64,000 nucleotides of DNA from CBDIDH01 sp965277595 (GTDB lineage Bacteria; Planctomycetota; Planctomycetia; Isosphaerales; Isosphaeraceae). The translations under genes and the position numbers were made by a program. The notes beneath the pieces are model-generated. The model saw only the letters and a program-made list of their open reading frames with translations. It ran no database searches and was not told where the DNA came from. The DNA lies in contig CBDIDH010000001.1 of NCBI GenBank assembly GCA_965277595.1, positions 682,001 to 746,000 on the forward strand, read 5' to 3'. Shown here piece by piece: positions 8,840-18,572 of this stretch; the stretch's first letter is position 1; each line of letters starts with the position of its first letter.

Positions 8840-9847
8840 TCAGCGCCCGGTTCGCCATGCGACGGGGCCGCGGTGCGCGTTATGGGGCGCATCACGCCAC
8901 CAGGCGATTGTCTGGCTGAGGCCGGCGTCGAGCCCGTAACGGGGCGACCAGCCCACTCGCCCGCGGATCAGGCGGTTGTTCGCGTGCAGACCGGGCGAGT
9001 CGCCCGTCGGAAACGTTCGATCGCCGGTCCGAACCAGGTCGGGACGTCCGACGAGACCGGCGACCGTTTTGACCACCGAGGCGACCGTGACCGGCCGCCC
9101 CGAGGCGACGTTCACGGCCCCCTCAATGTCGCTCGCCGCCAGCGCGACAAGAGCCGAGGCAACGTCCTCGACGTGGAGGAAGTCCCGAAGGTTGTCGTTC
9201 ATCGACAGGTCGCACGACTCCCCGCGGAGCAAGGCACCGACGACCCTGGGGACGAAGCGCTGATCGTCCTCGCCAGGCCCGTAGACGTCAAAAATCCGCG
9301 CCTGCGTGAAGGACCAGCCATCGCGTCTGGCGAGTTGCTCGCCAGCCAGGCCGAGCGAGGCCTTGCAGGCTCCGTACAGCGTGCGAGGCCGGACCGCGCT
9401 CGACTCCGTGACGTAGCCGAGATCGGCGTCGTACTCGGCCGACGTCCCGGCGACAACCACGCGTCGACAATCGGTCGCGGCCAGACTCTCCAGCAGCGCC
9501 AGTCCGCCCGTGAGAAAGCTGAGATGATTCGTCAGGTCGCCCGAATCCGCACTCCAGGCAAGGTGAATGAGCGCCGACGGTTCGAACCGGCTCACCAGGT
9601 CGCGGCAGGTGTCGATATCCTGAAGATTCGCCTCGACCAGCGTGACCTTGTCGACAACATCGGCCAGCCTTGTCGGCTTCGACCCGGGCCGAATGACCGC
9701 CGTCACCCGGCATTCCCGAGTCAGGAGCATGCGGACCACCTGCGAGCCGATGAACCCCGCCGCACCGGTCACCAGCACCTCGGAACCGCTCGGCAGGCCA
9801 TTTCGACCCGAACTCTCGGTACGTCGAATCTTCCAGGCCCGGTTCAC
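8840..9847 (-). CDS. NAD-dependent epimerase/dehydratase
   Basis: A 335-residue extended short-chain dehydrogenase. It shows the NAD-binding motif VTGAAGFIGSQVV near residue 25, the catalytic YxxxK as LYGACK, and the C-terminal substrate region typical of nucleotide-sugar epimerases. The family includes GDP-mannose, UDP-glucose and dTDP-sugar modifying enzymes. I chose GTG 9847 because AGGAGG lies 7 bases upstream; the frame extends 36 codons further without a comparable site. Together with rfbB, the SIS isomerase and the glycosyltransferases in this window it suggests surface glycan synthesis. The exact substrate is not determined. Confidence 0.85.
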   Translation of the reverse strand: MNRAWKIRRTESSGRNGLPSGSEVLVTGAAGFIGSQVVRMLLTRECRVTAVIRPGSKPTRLADVVDKVTLVEANLQDIDTCRDLVSRFEPSALIHLAWSADSGDLTNHLSFLTGGLALLESLAATDCRRVVVAGTSAEYDADLGYVTESSAVRPRTLYGACKASLGLAGEQLARRDGWSFTQARIFDVYGPGEDDQRFVPRVVGALLRGESCDLSMNDNLRDFLHVEDVASALVALAASDIEGAVNVASGRPVTVASVVKTVAGLVGRPDLVRTGDRTFPTGDSPGLHANNRLIRGRVGWSPRYGLDAGLSQTIAWWRDAPHNAHRGPVAWRTGR

Positions 9848-9955
9848 GTTCAACCCTCCTGATCCGGCACGAAACCGCGAGGCGGCTCGATCGCTTTTAT
9901 TCCTCTCATCGGCGCGACTCCTCAATCCGCTTGAATGGATTTCAAGGCGAGACAC

Positions 9956-9983
9956 TTGTGTCGGCCTTTCCTCGCGATACGAT
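9956..9983 (+). promoter_or_regulatory. Possible sigma70-like promoter of the propeller/PKD gene
   Basis: TTGTGT (9956-9961) and TACGAT (9978-9983) are separated by 16 bases in the divergent gap between the epimerase and the secreted propeller protein. This would give a leader of about 90 bases before ATG 10081. It is a sequence match only, and planctomycete promoters are poorly defined. Confidence 0.28.
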
Positions 9984-10080
9984 GTAGCTCAGCATGGTTG
10001 CATGCAGTTTGTTCGCGTCAACTGGTTGCCTGTTGTCGCGTCGCCCTCTCCATCATCCGACCAAACAGCAGGACCCCCCG

Positions 10081-12618
10081 ATGAGCCACTCTGAGAAACG
10101 AAAAAATGGCGGTTACGGATCGAAGGCCCCCCGACAGTTGGCCAGCGGTCGTCGCCGGTCGCCGAGGTTTCGGCCGACGCCGGAGCCCCTCGAAGGCCGG
10201 AACCTGCTTGCGTCGGCTGTGACGGCCTTCCCCGTGCCGACCCCAGGGGCCTTTCCAGTCGGCATTGTCGACGTTCCGTCTTCGTATACCTTTAACCCCT
10301 ACACGTCGGATCGGCTCTATTTCACCGACGGGCGGGCGGGCAAGATCGGCTGGGTTGATTCGGCGGGCAAGATCCACGAGGTTGCGCTTCCGAAGGGGAT
10401 TACTGGAGCCTCAGGCATCGCCTTCCTCGGAGGCAGCGGCGTCGCCTTCACCCAACCCACGGCGCACGCGATCGGAATGGTCGACGACTCGGGCAATGTC
10501 ACCGAGTATTCACTGCCGACCCCGAACGCCTTCCCCGGCGCGATGGTTAGCGACGGCGTGGGCAACGACTGGTTTACCGAGACAGTTTATAACCCGCTTC
10601 AACTCGGGCTCACCGTGACCCATAAGATCGGTGAGTTGAAGCCTGGAGGCGCGATCCTTGAATTCCCACTCCCGAACGGCGTTGAGGCCGACGCGCTGAC
10701 GATCGGCCCCGACGGCAACATCTGGTTTGCCGACAGGCCCGGCAACGCGGTCGGCGCGATCACCCCGGCGGGAGTCGTGACCGAATACAAGATTCCCAGC
10801 GCGGCTGGCGGCAACGCGGGTCCGTCCTCGATCACGACCGGGGCTGACGGTAACCTCTGGTTCACCGACCCCGGAGCACACGCGATCGGCCGGGTCACGC
10901 CGTCGGGTCAGGTTCGGCTCTATCCGATCGCCGCCCGGTATGCGACCCCGAACGCGATCGCCTCGGGACCGAACGGCGACCTCTGGTTTACCGAGACCGA
11001 CCCGTCCGGCCCGGCGATTGGCCGGTTCAGCCCAGCGGGAGGGCCGGTGACGCAGATTCCGCTACCGGCCGGATTCGTTGACCCGACCACGATCGTGCCC
11101 GATGGTCCCAGCAGTCTGGCCTTCACCGACCCGGCCGGAAACCGGATCGGCCAGATCACGACCGACCCGCGCGCCGGGTTCGAGATCCTCAAGCCGTTTC
11201 CGGTGCCCGTCACTGAATTTCAGGGGATCGCCGACGGCAACATCCAGGTCGCGACCTTCCATACCAACCGAGCGAACGCCATCCCCGCCGATTACACCGC
11301 GACGATCGACTGGGGCGACGGCACGCCGCCGACCCTGGGCATGGTTGGGAACGGAGGCTATTTTCCGAACCCGATCGTCGCGGAGGCGAGCGTCACGGGA
11401 AGTCAGGTCACGCCCGCGATCGTCATTCCGGTCCTACCGGGTACGTTCAGCGTGAATGGTGCCCACCTTTACGCGAAAGCTGGGACGTATACGATTCACG
11501 TCCGGATCGCGGACGCGTTTGGTCTCTCGACGACCTCGACGACCACGGCGGCGGTCACGGCCGAGCCGTTCGCGCTGGTCCCCTCGACTTATATTCCCAC
11601 GGCGACCGTCGGACAAAACGTCGGATTGAACCTGGGCGAGATCGAGGTGCCGCCCGATTCGACCTCAGAGCTTTCTGACTATTCGGCGACGATCCAATGG
11701 GGCGATGGAACGTCGTCTCCCGGTCAAATCGGCTTTTTCGTGGTGGTCGACTCGCAGAGTGCCCCGGCCGTTGGCGGCCAGCCGTCGCCATTTACCTTGG
11801 CGGGCGTCTCTGGAAACCATACCTACACGAACGCTGGGGTTTTCCCGGTGACCCTAACCGTCACCGACAAGAACGGCGATTCGCAGTCGATCACGATCAA
11901 AGTCACGGTCACGGTCAGCAATGTTGGCCTGACTCCGAGCCTCTACGGCAACTCCCCGTACCTGGTCGCCAGAGTCCCCGCGACGAACGCGCTGGTCGGC
12001 ACGATTCATCCGCAGATTCCCGGTGATAAGGCTGCCAACTACACGGCGACGGTGAACTGGGGCGATGGCACGACCTCGGCCGGGATCGTTGTTGCCGACA
12101 GAACAACACCCGGAGATCTCGACGTCTTGGGGAGCCACACGTACGCGCACGGCGGCAACTATGCGACGACGATCACCGTGCATCGAGCCGGTTTCGCGCC
12201 CTTGACGTCGAGTACGGGCATTGTCACCGTCAGTGACCCCTTGCAATTCACCGTCGATACGGCGCCCGCCGTGATTTACCTTCAGACCGGGCACGCCTTC
12301 GCCGGCGCCTTGCCGACGTTTGGAACGCCAAGGCCCTTCGCGAAGGCATCAGACTACACCGCCATCATGAACTGGGGCGACGGCACGCCGACCGTCGCCG
12401 CCGCGATCACGTTCGACCCGGCCGCGAGCCGGACCTCCTACCCGGCGGGCCAGAGGGTCTTTGACGTCACGAAGGCGCACACCTTCACCCAGGCCGGAGA
12501 CTACGACGCCAGGATCACCATCACCCAGAAGGGGGGCAAGACGAGCCAGGTCAGCGTCGTCTTCCATGTCAGCGATGATCCGCCCGTCCCTTTCCAGCCC
12601 GGGACGATCTATCTATAA
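10081..12618 (+). CDS. Secreted streptogramin-lyase-like beta-propeller with four PKD-like domains
   Basis: An 845-residue secreted protein. The N-terminus is basic and carries PTPEPLEGRNLLAS (about residues 36-49), matching the LEPR-xLL motif common on planctomycete exoproteins. Residues about 55-380 are propeller blades with repeated GxDGNxWFTD/IGRxTPxG units, as in virginiamycin B lyase (Vgb) and related propellers. Four WGDGT-containing PKD-like domains follow (cores near bases 11310, 11700, 12060 and 12375). Most Vgb-like propellers have no demonstrated lyase activity, so antibiotic lysis should not be assumed. ATG 10081 is the first start after a weak AGGA; upstream codons to 9994 are rejected because they give no signal. 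Confidence 0.82.
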   Translation: MSHSEKRKNGGYGSKAPRQLASGRRRSPRFRPTPEPLEGRNLLASAVTAFPVPTPGAFPVGIVDVPSSYTFNPYTSDRLYFTDGRAGKIGWVDSAGKIHEVALPKGITGASGIAFLGGSGVAFTQPTAHAIGMVDDSGNVTEYSLPTPNAFPGAMVSDGVGNDWFTETVYNPLQLGLTVTHKIGELKPGGAILEFPLPNGVEADALTIGPDGNIWFADRPGNAVGAITPAGVVTEYKIPSAAGGNAGPSSITTGADGNLWFTDPGAHAIGRVTPSGQVRLYPIAARYATPNAIASGPNGDLWFTETDPSGPAIGRFSPAGGPVTQIPLPAGFVDPTTIVPDGPSSLAFTDPAGNRIGQITTDPRAGFEILKPFPVPVTEFQGIADGNIQVATFHTNRANAIPADYTATIDWGDGTPPTLGMVGNGGYFPNPIVAEASVTGSQVTPAIVIPVLPGTFSVNGAHLYAKAGTYTIHVRIADAFGLSTTSTTTAAVTAEPFALVPSTYIPTATVGQNVGLNLGEIEVPPDSTSELSDYSATIQWGDGTSSPGQIGFFVVVDSQSAPAVGGQPSPFTLAGVSGNHTYTNAGVFPVTLTVTDKNGDSQSITIKVTVTVSNVGLTPSLYGNSPYLVARVPATNALVGTIHPQIPGDKAANYTATVNWGDGTTSAGIVVADRTTPGDLDVLGSHTYAHGGNYATTITVHRAGFAPLTSSTGIVTVSDPLQFTVDTAPAVIYLQTGHAFAGALPTFGTPRPFAKASDYTAIMNWGDGTPTVAAAITFDPAASRTSYPAGQRVFDVTKAHTFTQAGDYDARITITQKGGKTSQVSVVFHVSDDPPVPFQPGTIYL

Positions 12619-12631
12619 GCCCGCGAGGGCG

Positions 12632-12678
12632 GGTCAGCGCGGTCGACCACGATCCCGTGGAACCTTGCCGCGCTGACC
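12632..12678. terminator. Inverted repeat with inner hairpin between convergent genes
   Basis: GGTCAGCGCGG (12632-12642) is perfectly complementary to 12668-12678. The 25-base interval holds a second small hairpin, CCACG (12646-12650) with CGTGG (12655-12659). It sits 14 bases after the propeller gene stop and 11 bases beyond the stop of the convergent small membrane gene, so it probably terminates both. No clear T-run follows. Confidence 0.45.
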
Positions 12679-12688
12679 TGCCTTAGCT

Positions 12689-12904
12689 TTAGTAACGCTC
12701 TCGATGCTGGTTGCGGAAGCAGAATCCGATCAGCATGAGTGGAGAGAGCGCAATCAGAAGTATGACAAAGCAAATGGGGAACAAGACGACAACCCCGGCG
12801 ATTCCGAGCGGCACCATTGGAAACGCCAGGCAGACCGACAGAAAGGCGATCGCAATCATCAAGCCGCGAATCGTGAATCGTGGACGCCGGACGGACATCA
12901 TCAT
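12689..12904 (-). CDS. Small membrane protein, unknown function
   Basis: A 71-residue protein with a basic start (SVRRPRFTIRG) followed by two hydrophobic helices (about residues 14-30 and 34-60) and a short charged tail. The RFTIRGLMIAIA opening is typical of many short planctomycete membrane proteins of unknown role. GAGGAAA lies 9 bases before the first of three consecutive ATG codons. It starts 25 bases after the large fusion gene ends and is probably co-transcribed with it. Confidence 0.6.
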   Translation of the reverse strand: MMMSVRRPRFTIRGLMIAIAFLSVCLAFPMVPLGIAGVVVLFPICFVILLIALSPLMLIGFCFRNQHRERY

Positions 12905-12928
12905 TGGCGTTGTTTCCTCGTTGTCATG

Positions 12929-15900
12929 CTATTCCACGACAAGAACCCCATTCATCACCATCCAGTGCCCGGGGAAGGTGCAGAGGTAAGGGTAATGGCC
13001 TTTCTGATCGGGAACGCGGAAGTAAATTGAGATCTGTTCCTGGGGATAAACCATGTCGGTCCAGGCGAGGATGTCGTCGGTTTCGGGAATGTAGTGGCGA
13101 GCGACGGCGTCGGGGCGGGCAATGATCTTGTTCACAAGGTCGCCGACGCGGGGCAAGGTGCCAGGGCGGATCAGGACCCAGTTGTGAGGCACAACGTCGG
13201 GATTCATGAAGGTCAGCTTGATCGTCTCGCCGGGGTGAGCGGTGAGCGTCTGGGCCGAATAGGTCAGGTTCTTACCGGCTTCGATGTTGATCGCTCGGGC
13301 GTTGGGACGTTTAACGCGGAGGGGATTCTTGATGGTCGAGGTCGAGGCCGCGAGGTCGGAGAGAATCGGGTGGGCGGCGATCACCTTGGGAGAAGGCCGG
13401 TAGCTGTTGAATCCCGTGAAGGGTGCCGCGAGCTTGTGAACGGTTGCGAAAATGTCGACTGCCGGGCCTTCGCCGACGTTGAGGTGAAGGTGAAGCTGGT
13501 TGACCGGCTGAAGCTCGGGGATTTCCAGGAAGAGGGTTCGGCCGTCGGCGAGGACAGTCGACGATCGGACCGTCAGATGGTCGTGACCGGGCATTCCGGG
13601 ATGGCTCGGAGAGAGTTCGGGCGAGCCGTACGAAGGTCCATAGCGGTAGTTCCAGGCCTGGACGAACTGCCCTTTGGCGTTCTCGGCGAGGGAATGGTCA
13701 ACGGGAGCGGAGAAGGTGACGGAGACGCCGTTCTGGTGAGTACGGAAGGCAACCGGAAGCTGGACCGGGTCGCCCGTGTACCGAACGCGCTGAAAGCCGC
13801 CATCGGCCGAGGCATAGCCTCCCCAGCCTCGCAGGCCGGAGACGTAAAGCTGGCCGTCCCTGGGGTTGAACCGGCCCCGGTGCATCCCTGTGACGAACTC
13901 GCCGGGGAGCGGGACAATTGCCCCTTGAGCCTGCCCGTCAACGTGATCGCGGAGGAGCAGACCATACGTGCAGGCGCCATGCGAAAGGTGCACGATCTGG
14001 CCGCCAAGTGGTCCCCAGCGCTCGCTCGACACGTACACCTGGCCCCCCGATGAGTTGTCGAGGCCGCGCGGAAGGTAGACGAGCGGCAGGTCGGGAGCTT
14101 GGCCGGGCGACTTCGGACCGCCGAATCCGTAATAACCCCCCTCGCGAATCTCGCAGATCATCGAGGCGGGAGTCCACTCACCCTCGGAACAAGGGACCGT
14201 GAGGACACCATCGGGCGTCAGGCCGAGACCATCGGCGTTGCGAAAGCCGGTGGCCAGGACGTGGACGGTCTTGCCATCGGGCGCGAGGCGAAGAAGACCT
14301 TGCTTGCCGGAGACCGTGTAAAAGTTGCCCGCGCGATCGCGTTCCAGGCCACAGGTGAAATCGTGGCCGGAGGTTGACGTGATGATCGCATTGTTCACGC
14401 ATTCATAAAAGTCGGTCTCGCCGTCGCCGTTGAGGTCGTGAAGGCGGGTGATCTGGTCGCGGCCGATCGCGTAAACGCGGTCGCCGTCGGTGACGAGTCC
14501 AAGCGCCTGGTGAAGGCCCGAGGCGACCCGCCGCCAGCGAACGGCCGCGAGCGAATCGTCAAGTCCCGCCGCCTTCCAGACATCGCCTTGCATCGTCGCG
14601 AGCAGTGCGGAGCCATCTGGCAAGAAGTCATGCCCGCCGAAGAAGAGGGGGGCGTGCCAGGGGTTTTCCAGGGGCAAGGCGATCGTGTCCACGGCGTAAG
14701 GGCGGTTCGACCCGCGCTTTCCCTGAGTGGTAATCTCTTGCGGCCATTGAGGCGCGCCCCCTCTGGTCAGGCGGGCGAGAGGGTGCGTCTCGGCAGGGCC
14801 GACGGTCCTCGTGAATTTCCCGGCTTCCGACCAGGGCGCGTCGAGCATCTCGACATCTCCGACCTTGTAGGCGAAGACAACTCGTCGGCCGTGGCGATAG
14901 AAGCCGTGATAGACAAACGGAAGGTCGGGTTTCTTGCCTTCGGGACGAGGCAGGAGGGTTCCGTCCATGTTGACGCCGTCCATGAACCCGTGGCGGACGG
15001 CCGAGAACTTGAGGAAACCACCACTCCAGAGCGCCTCGTAACAGAGCGTCTCGGGGTTGAAGCAAACGGCCAGATCGGCCGGATCGCCGAGCCGGACGCA
15101 AACCCCCTTGGGAACAATCACCCCGGCGCCTCGGAAGATGCCCGAGAGGACCGAGCCAAGGTCGGCCCTGTTCCAGCGGTCATCGGCCCAGACCTGCTCA
15201 TTCTGGTTGCCCCAGTGGCCGTACGTCCCGCCGTCGAGACCCGGGTAAGAAGGAAGGAGCCGAGGGACGATGGCCTGCTTGACGAAGAAATCCGCCTCCT
15301 TGGCGTAGAAATCGTAAACGCGGTCGCGGTTGACGTACTCCTTGACGTGCGGCCAGAACTCGGGGCGGAGCGGTTTCGGGTCGAACGTGAAGGACGCCGG
15401 ACCGTGGGAATGGCCGGGCAGGAGGTTCGCCGCTGAATCTGGAGCGCCGGGGCGGCCGAGATCGAGGAGAAACCGGACGAGATCCCTGCGCTGACCCTCG
15501 GTCATCAGTTCGGCGAGCCCTTCTGGCATGAGGGAGCCAAGGACGCGGGTCTCTTCAATTTCCGGCTTGGCGACCTTGACGCGATCGCCGGACGCGGCCT
15601 CGCGGAGTTCGACGTCCTTCTCCGTCTCGGTGATCTTGTAACCCTGGATCACCCGACCGGACGCGGTCGCGATGGCGATGGCCTCATACCCTGGCTCAAC
15701 CCGCTTGCGAGGCCAGAGGATCGACTCGACAAGCTGGTCGGGGGTCAGGCAGCGGGCGATCATGGAGAGGTCGGGACCAACCGTTCCCCCCTTGCCGCCG
15801 ATCTGGTGGCAAGAGAGGCAGGCGAATTTGGCGTCGGCGAAGACCTCGGCCCCGCGACCGGGATCACCCTCGGTTCGGGCTTCGGTCAGGAGAGAAGCGA

Positions 15901-16927
15901 CGCGAGCGGGGTCGTCGTCCTTGCTCGTGGTGGACTTCGGCGCGGGGGGAACGGGAGTTCGCGGGGTCGGCCTGGGGCCTGCTGGTTTCCCCTCAAGCTG
16001 AGGGACGAGCCAGTCGAGTCCATCAAGGTTGTCGAGGAGTCGGGCCTCGGCGTCGTCCTGGGTATGGCCGAGGATGCCGATCGGGCCTCGGTAGCCGCTG
16101 GCGACGATCATTCGAAGCAGGTCGAGGTCATGCGCTCCCTGGCCCAGCGGAAGGATTTTTCGGTTCAGCTTGTCGCCGTTCCGATCGGTCCCGTTGAGGT
16201 TGATCGTCATCAGGTGCGGCTTCATCGCCGCGAGCAAAGCGGGAAGGCGGTCGAGATGGTCGTGGCCGTGGTGAAGGTTGTATACGAGGCCGACGTTCGT
16301 CACGCCTTCCCCCTTGAGCCGCTCGATGATCGCCAGTTGATTCTCGGGCTCGCCGAACCAACCTCCGTGATTGTACAGGGCGACCGTGCAGCCGATCTTG
16401 CCGGCTTCCTCGGCAAGCGGCCCGAGCTTTTCCGCGGCGACCTTCACGCGACGGTCTTGCTCGGGACCCGAGACGCGATTGCCGCCGAGATCAAGCAAGG
16501 CCCAGAGCTGACATTTGACCCCGTGCCGCTTCAAGACGTCGAGAATGATCCTTGATTCGCGGTTCAACTCGCCGGGCGCGACCCAGAAGGCGTCGAGCGA
16601 GACGCCATGCCGCTTGAGGGCTTCGACCTCGGCGTCGAATGTGGGGATATGTTCGCCCCGCCAGTCGTAGGCGAAATGCTTGAACCCGAGTCGTTCGAGC
16701 ATCGCGGCGCGTTCTTCGGGACCGCGTTTCTTGCTGTCAAAGGGAACGATGCACCAGGCGATCAGGTTATTTCTGGCGAAGAGTTTCGCGGTCGCGGATT
16801 CGGTTGGTTTCGTTGGGGTTTCCTCAGCCTGAACACGAATCGCCGGGAGCCAGAGGCCAGGCAGTAGCAGCATCAACGCGCCAGGGACGCGGGAGACACG
16901 GCGGCCCGAGATCAGAAGCCTCAACAT
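12929..16927 (-). CDS. TIM-barrel / c-type cytochrome / beta-propeller / azurin-like fusion protein
   Basis: A 1332-residue exported protein. After a signal peptide (about 1-35, ending VQAEE) come: a sugar-phosphate isomerase/epimerase-like TIM barrel (about 40-315); a PVC-type heme-binding domain with C-L-S-C-H at 370-374 and a downstream Met region; a DUF6797-like and propeller region (about 500-1100, with GNFYTVSGKQGLLRLAPDG); and a C-terminal cupredoxin. The last has PHNW near the start of its fold and C1316-x4-H1321-x3-M1325, the azurin copper-site spacing. Such proteins are thought to pass electrons from periplasmic sugar oxidation. ATG 16927 is preferred over the upstream TTG at 16948. 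Substrate is unknown. Confidence 0.85.
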   Translation of the reverse strand: MLRLLISGRRVSRVPGALMLLLPGLWLPAIRVQAEETPTKPTESATAKLFARNNLIAWCIVPFDSKKRGPEERAAMLERLGFKHFAYDWRGEHIPTFDAEVEALKRHGVSLDAFWVAPGELNRESRIILDVLKRHGVKCQLWALLDLGGNRVSGPEQDRRVKVAAEKLGPLAEEAGKIGCTVALYNHGGWFGEPENQLAIIERLKGEGVTNVGLVYNLHHGHDHLDRLPALLAAMKPHLMTINLNGTDRNGDKLNRKILPLGQGAHDLDLLRMIVASGYRGPIGILGHTQDDAEARLLDNLDGLDWLVPQLEGKPAGPRPTPRTPVPPAPKSTTSKDDDPARVASLLTEARTEGDPGRGAEVFADAKFACLSCHQIGGKGGTVGPDLSMIARCLTPDQLVESILWPRKRVEPGYEAIAIATASGRVIQGYKITETEKDVELREAASGDRVKVAKPEIEETRVLGSLMPEGLAELMTEGQRRDLVRFLLDLGRPGAPDSAANLLPGHSHGPASFTFDPKPLRPEFWPHVKEYVNRDRVYDFYAKEADFFVKQAIVPRLLPSYPGLDGGTYGHWGNQNEQVWADDRWNRADLGSVLSGIFRGAGVIVPKGVCVRLGDPADLAVCFNPETLCYEALWSGGFLKFSAVRHGFMDGVNMDGTLLPRPEGKKPDLPFVYHGFYRHGRRVVFAYKVGDVEMLDAPWSEAGKFTRTVGPAETHPLARLTRGGAPQWPQEITTQGKRGSNRPYAVDTIALPLENPWHAPLFFGGHDFLPDGSALLATMQGDVWKAAGLDDSLAAVRWRRVASGLHQALGLVTDGDRVYAIGRDQITRLHDLNGDGETDFYECVNNAIITSTSGHDFTCGLERDRAGNFYTVSGKQGLLRLAPDGKTVHVLATGFRNADGLGLTPDGVLTVPCSEGEWTPASMICEIREGGYYGFGGPKSPGQAPDLPLVYLPRGLDNSSGGQVYVSSERWGPLGGQIVHLSHGACTYGLLLRDHVDGQAQGAIVPLPGEFVTGMHRGRFNPRDGQLYVSGLRGWGGYASADGGFQRVRYTGDPVQLPVAFRTHQNGVSVTFSAPVDHSLAENAKGQFVQAWNYRYGPSYGSPELSPSHPGMPGHDHLTVRSSTVLADGRTLFLEIPELQPVNQLHLHLNVGEGPAVDIFATVHKLAAPFTGFNSYRPSPKVIAAHPILSDLAASTSTIKNPLRVKRPNARAINIEAGKNLTYSAQTLTAHPGETIKLTFMNPDVVPHNWVLIRPGTLPRVGDLVNKIIARPDAVARHYIPETDDILAWTDMVYPQEQISIYFRVPDQKGHYPYLCTFPGHWMVMNGVLVVE

Positions 16928-17192
16928 GGAGAACCCCGAGGTCTTCAAAAGGTGGGAGGCCCGGAAGGTCGTCCGGGGTCGTCATGCCGTCGCAAAGTCA
17001 TCCCTTGCAAAATACGGCCGGACGAGAGCAGGGTCAACCGGACGGGGGACGCAGTACATCAACCTCAAGACTTCCGGAAATGACCGAGGACTCAACGAAT
17101 GCGCCCGTTTCCGGCCAGCGCGCGTTATATTCGGGACGCATCCGGGGGCGTGCATGACCCATTCGATTCCATCAGAAAAGAGACAACCGCCC

Positions 17193-18494
17193 ATGAAGAC
17201 CGCGCGGGGCGTGACCTTGATCGTGAACGGCCAGCTCGTCGACGGCACCGGAGTGAACCCCGTTCCCGATGCAGCCGTCATCATCACCGACGGGACGATT
17301 ACCTACGCGGGTCTGGCCGCGGCCGCGCCCGAGGTTCCGCCTGAAGCCCGTCGGATCGACGCTCGGGGCGGGACGATCTTGCCGGGCCTCGTCGAGGCGC
17401 ACTTTCACCCGACCTATTTCGACGTGGCCGAACTGGCCGACCTGGACATCAAGTATCCGGTCGAGTACGTGACGATTCTGGCCGTCTGCAACGCGCGGCT
17501 CGCGCTCGAATGCGGCTACACGGCCGCGCGGAGTGGCGGAAGCCTGCACAACATTGACGTCTGGCTCAAGAAGGCGATCGAGAACGACCTGGTTCCCGGC
17601 CCGAGACTCGCCGCGAGCGGCCGGGAAATTTGCGGGGCAGGGGGCCTGATGGACTGGAATTCCAGCCATCTGAAGCTTGGGATGGAAGGGCTGATCCTCC
17701 TCGTCAATGGTCCCGACGACGCCCGGAAGGCTGTCCGGGCGCTGGTGAAAGACGGAGTCGAGTGGATCAAGACCTACCCGACCGGCGACGCCGCCGCTCC
17801 CGACGCCGCCGATCATCACACGCTCTGCATGACTTTTGAGGAAATGGCGGCCGTCGTGACCGAGGCGCACAATTACCGCCGCAAGGTTACCGGCCACTGT
17901 CGGGCCAATCAGGGGATCAAGAACGCGCTTCGCGCTGGCTTTGATTGCCTGGAACACGGCACGTTCATGGACGCCGAGGCCCTGGAGATGCTCCTGGAAC
18001 GCGACGTCCCGATTGTTCCCGCCTTGCAGTTCGAGCACGCGAGTATCGAGGCCGGTCCGCGGTTCGGGATGCCCCAATCCGTCATCGACGGCCACAAAGA
18101 GACGCTTGAGGCCGGGGCCGAGAGTGCCCGGATGGTCCTTCACGCCGGGGGCCGCGTCGGCATGGGAGGTGACTACGGCTTCGCCTGGAACCCGCACGGC
18201 GATTACGCCCGCGAATTAACCTTCTTCGTCAAGCACGTCGGTTTTTCCGCGCTCGAAACGATCACCTGCGCCACCCGCACCGGCGCCCAGATCATGGGCC
18301 GCGATCACGAGATCGGCACAGTTGAGCCTGGCAAGCTTGCCGACCTTCTGATCGTTGACGGCGACGTTCTGTCGGACATTGCCCTGCTCGAAGACCGGTC
18401 ACGGTTCCTCGCGGTCCTTCAAGGAGGAGTCATCAAGGCAGGTCGGCTTGCCTCGCCTCGCGCCGCGAATGATCCGGCGATCATGGCGCGGTAG
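17193..18494 (+). CDS. Amidohydrolase family protein (imidazolonepropionase-like)
   Basis: A 433-residue metal-dependent amidohydrolase. The HxH metal motif appears as EAHFHPT, followed by WIKTYPTG (candidate carbamylated lysine), VTGHC, LEHGTFMD and the terminal GGDYG aspartate. The C-terminal IGTVEPGKLADLLIVDGD is the family's closing beta-sandwich signature. These enzymes hydrolyse amide or related bonds in small cyclic substrates; the target cannot be assigned. ATG 17193 fits family length, with AGAGA about 11 bases before it. An in-frame ATG at 17154 with GGGGGCG upstream would add 13 residues and is a real alternative. It is divergent from the large fusion gene. Confidence 0.87.
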   Translation: MKTARGVTLIVNGQLVDGTGVNPVPDAAVIITDGTITYAGLAAAAPEVPPEARRIDARGGTILPGLVEAHFHPTYFDVAELADLDIKYPVEYVTILAVCNARLALECGYTAARSGGSLHNIDVWLKKAIENDLVPGPRLAASGREICGAGGLMDWNSSHLKLGMEGLILLVNGPDDARKAVRALVKDGVEWIKTYPTGDAAAPDAADHHTLCMTFEEMAAVVTEAHNYRRKVTGHCRANQGIKNALRAGFDCLEHGTFMDAEALEMLLERDVPIVPALQFEHASIEAGPRFGMPQSVIDGHKETLEAGAESARMVLHAGGRVGMGGDYGFAWNPHGDYARELTFFVKHVGFSALETITCATRTGAQIMGRDHEIGTVEPGKLADLLIVDGDVLSDIALLEDRSRFLAVLQGGVIKAGRLASPRAANDPAIMAR

Positions 18495-18572
18495 AATGAG
18501 CCAACGATTTCAAACTTCCCAGCGGCCGTGACGAGGTTGATTCAAGAGCGGTTGGCCGGGGAGAATTGATGA

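Noticed and set aside
9570..9600. tRNA-like GGTTCGAACC in the epimerase
   Set aside because: No acceptor stem or anticodon arm can be folded around it; it lies inside a conserved coding frame.
10120..11200. Streptogramin B lyase as a resistance gene
   Set aside because: Propeller blades match, but the catalytic residues cannot be confirmed by eye and the PKD/export context points elsewhere.
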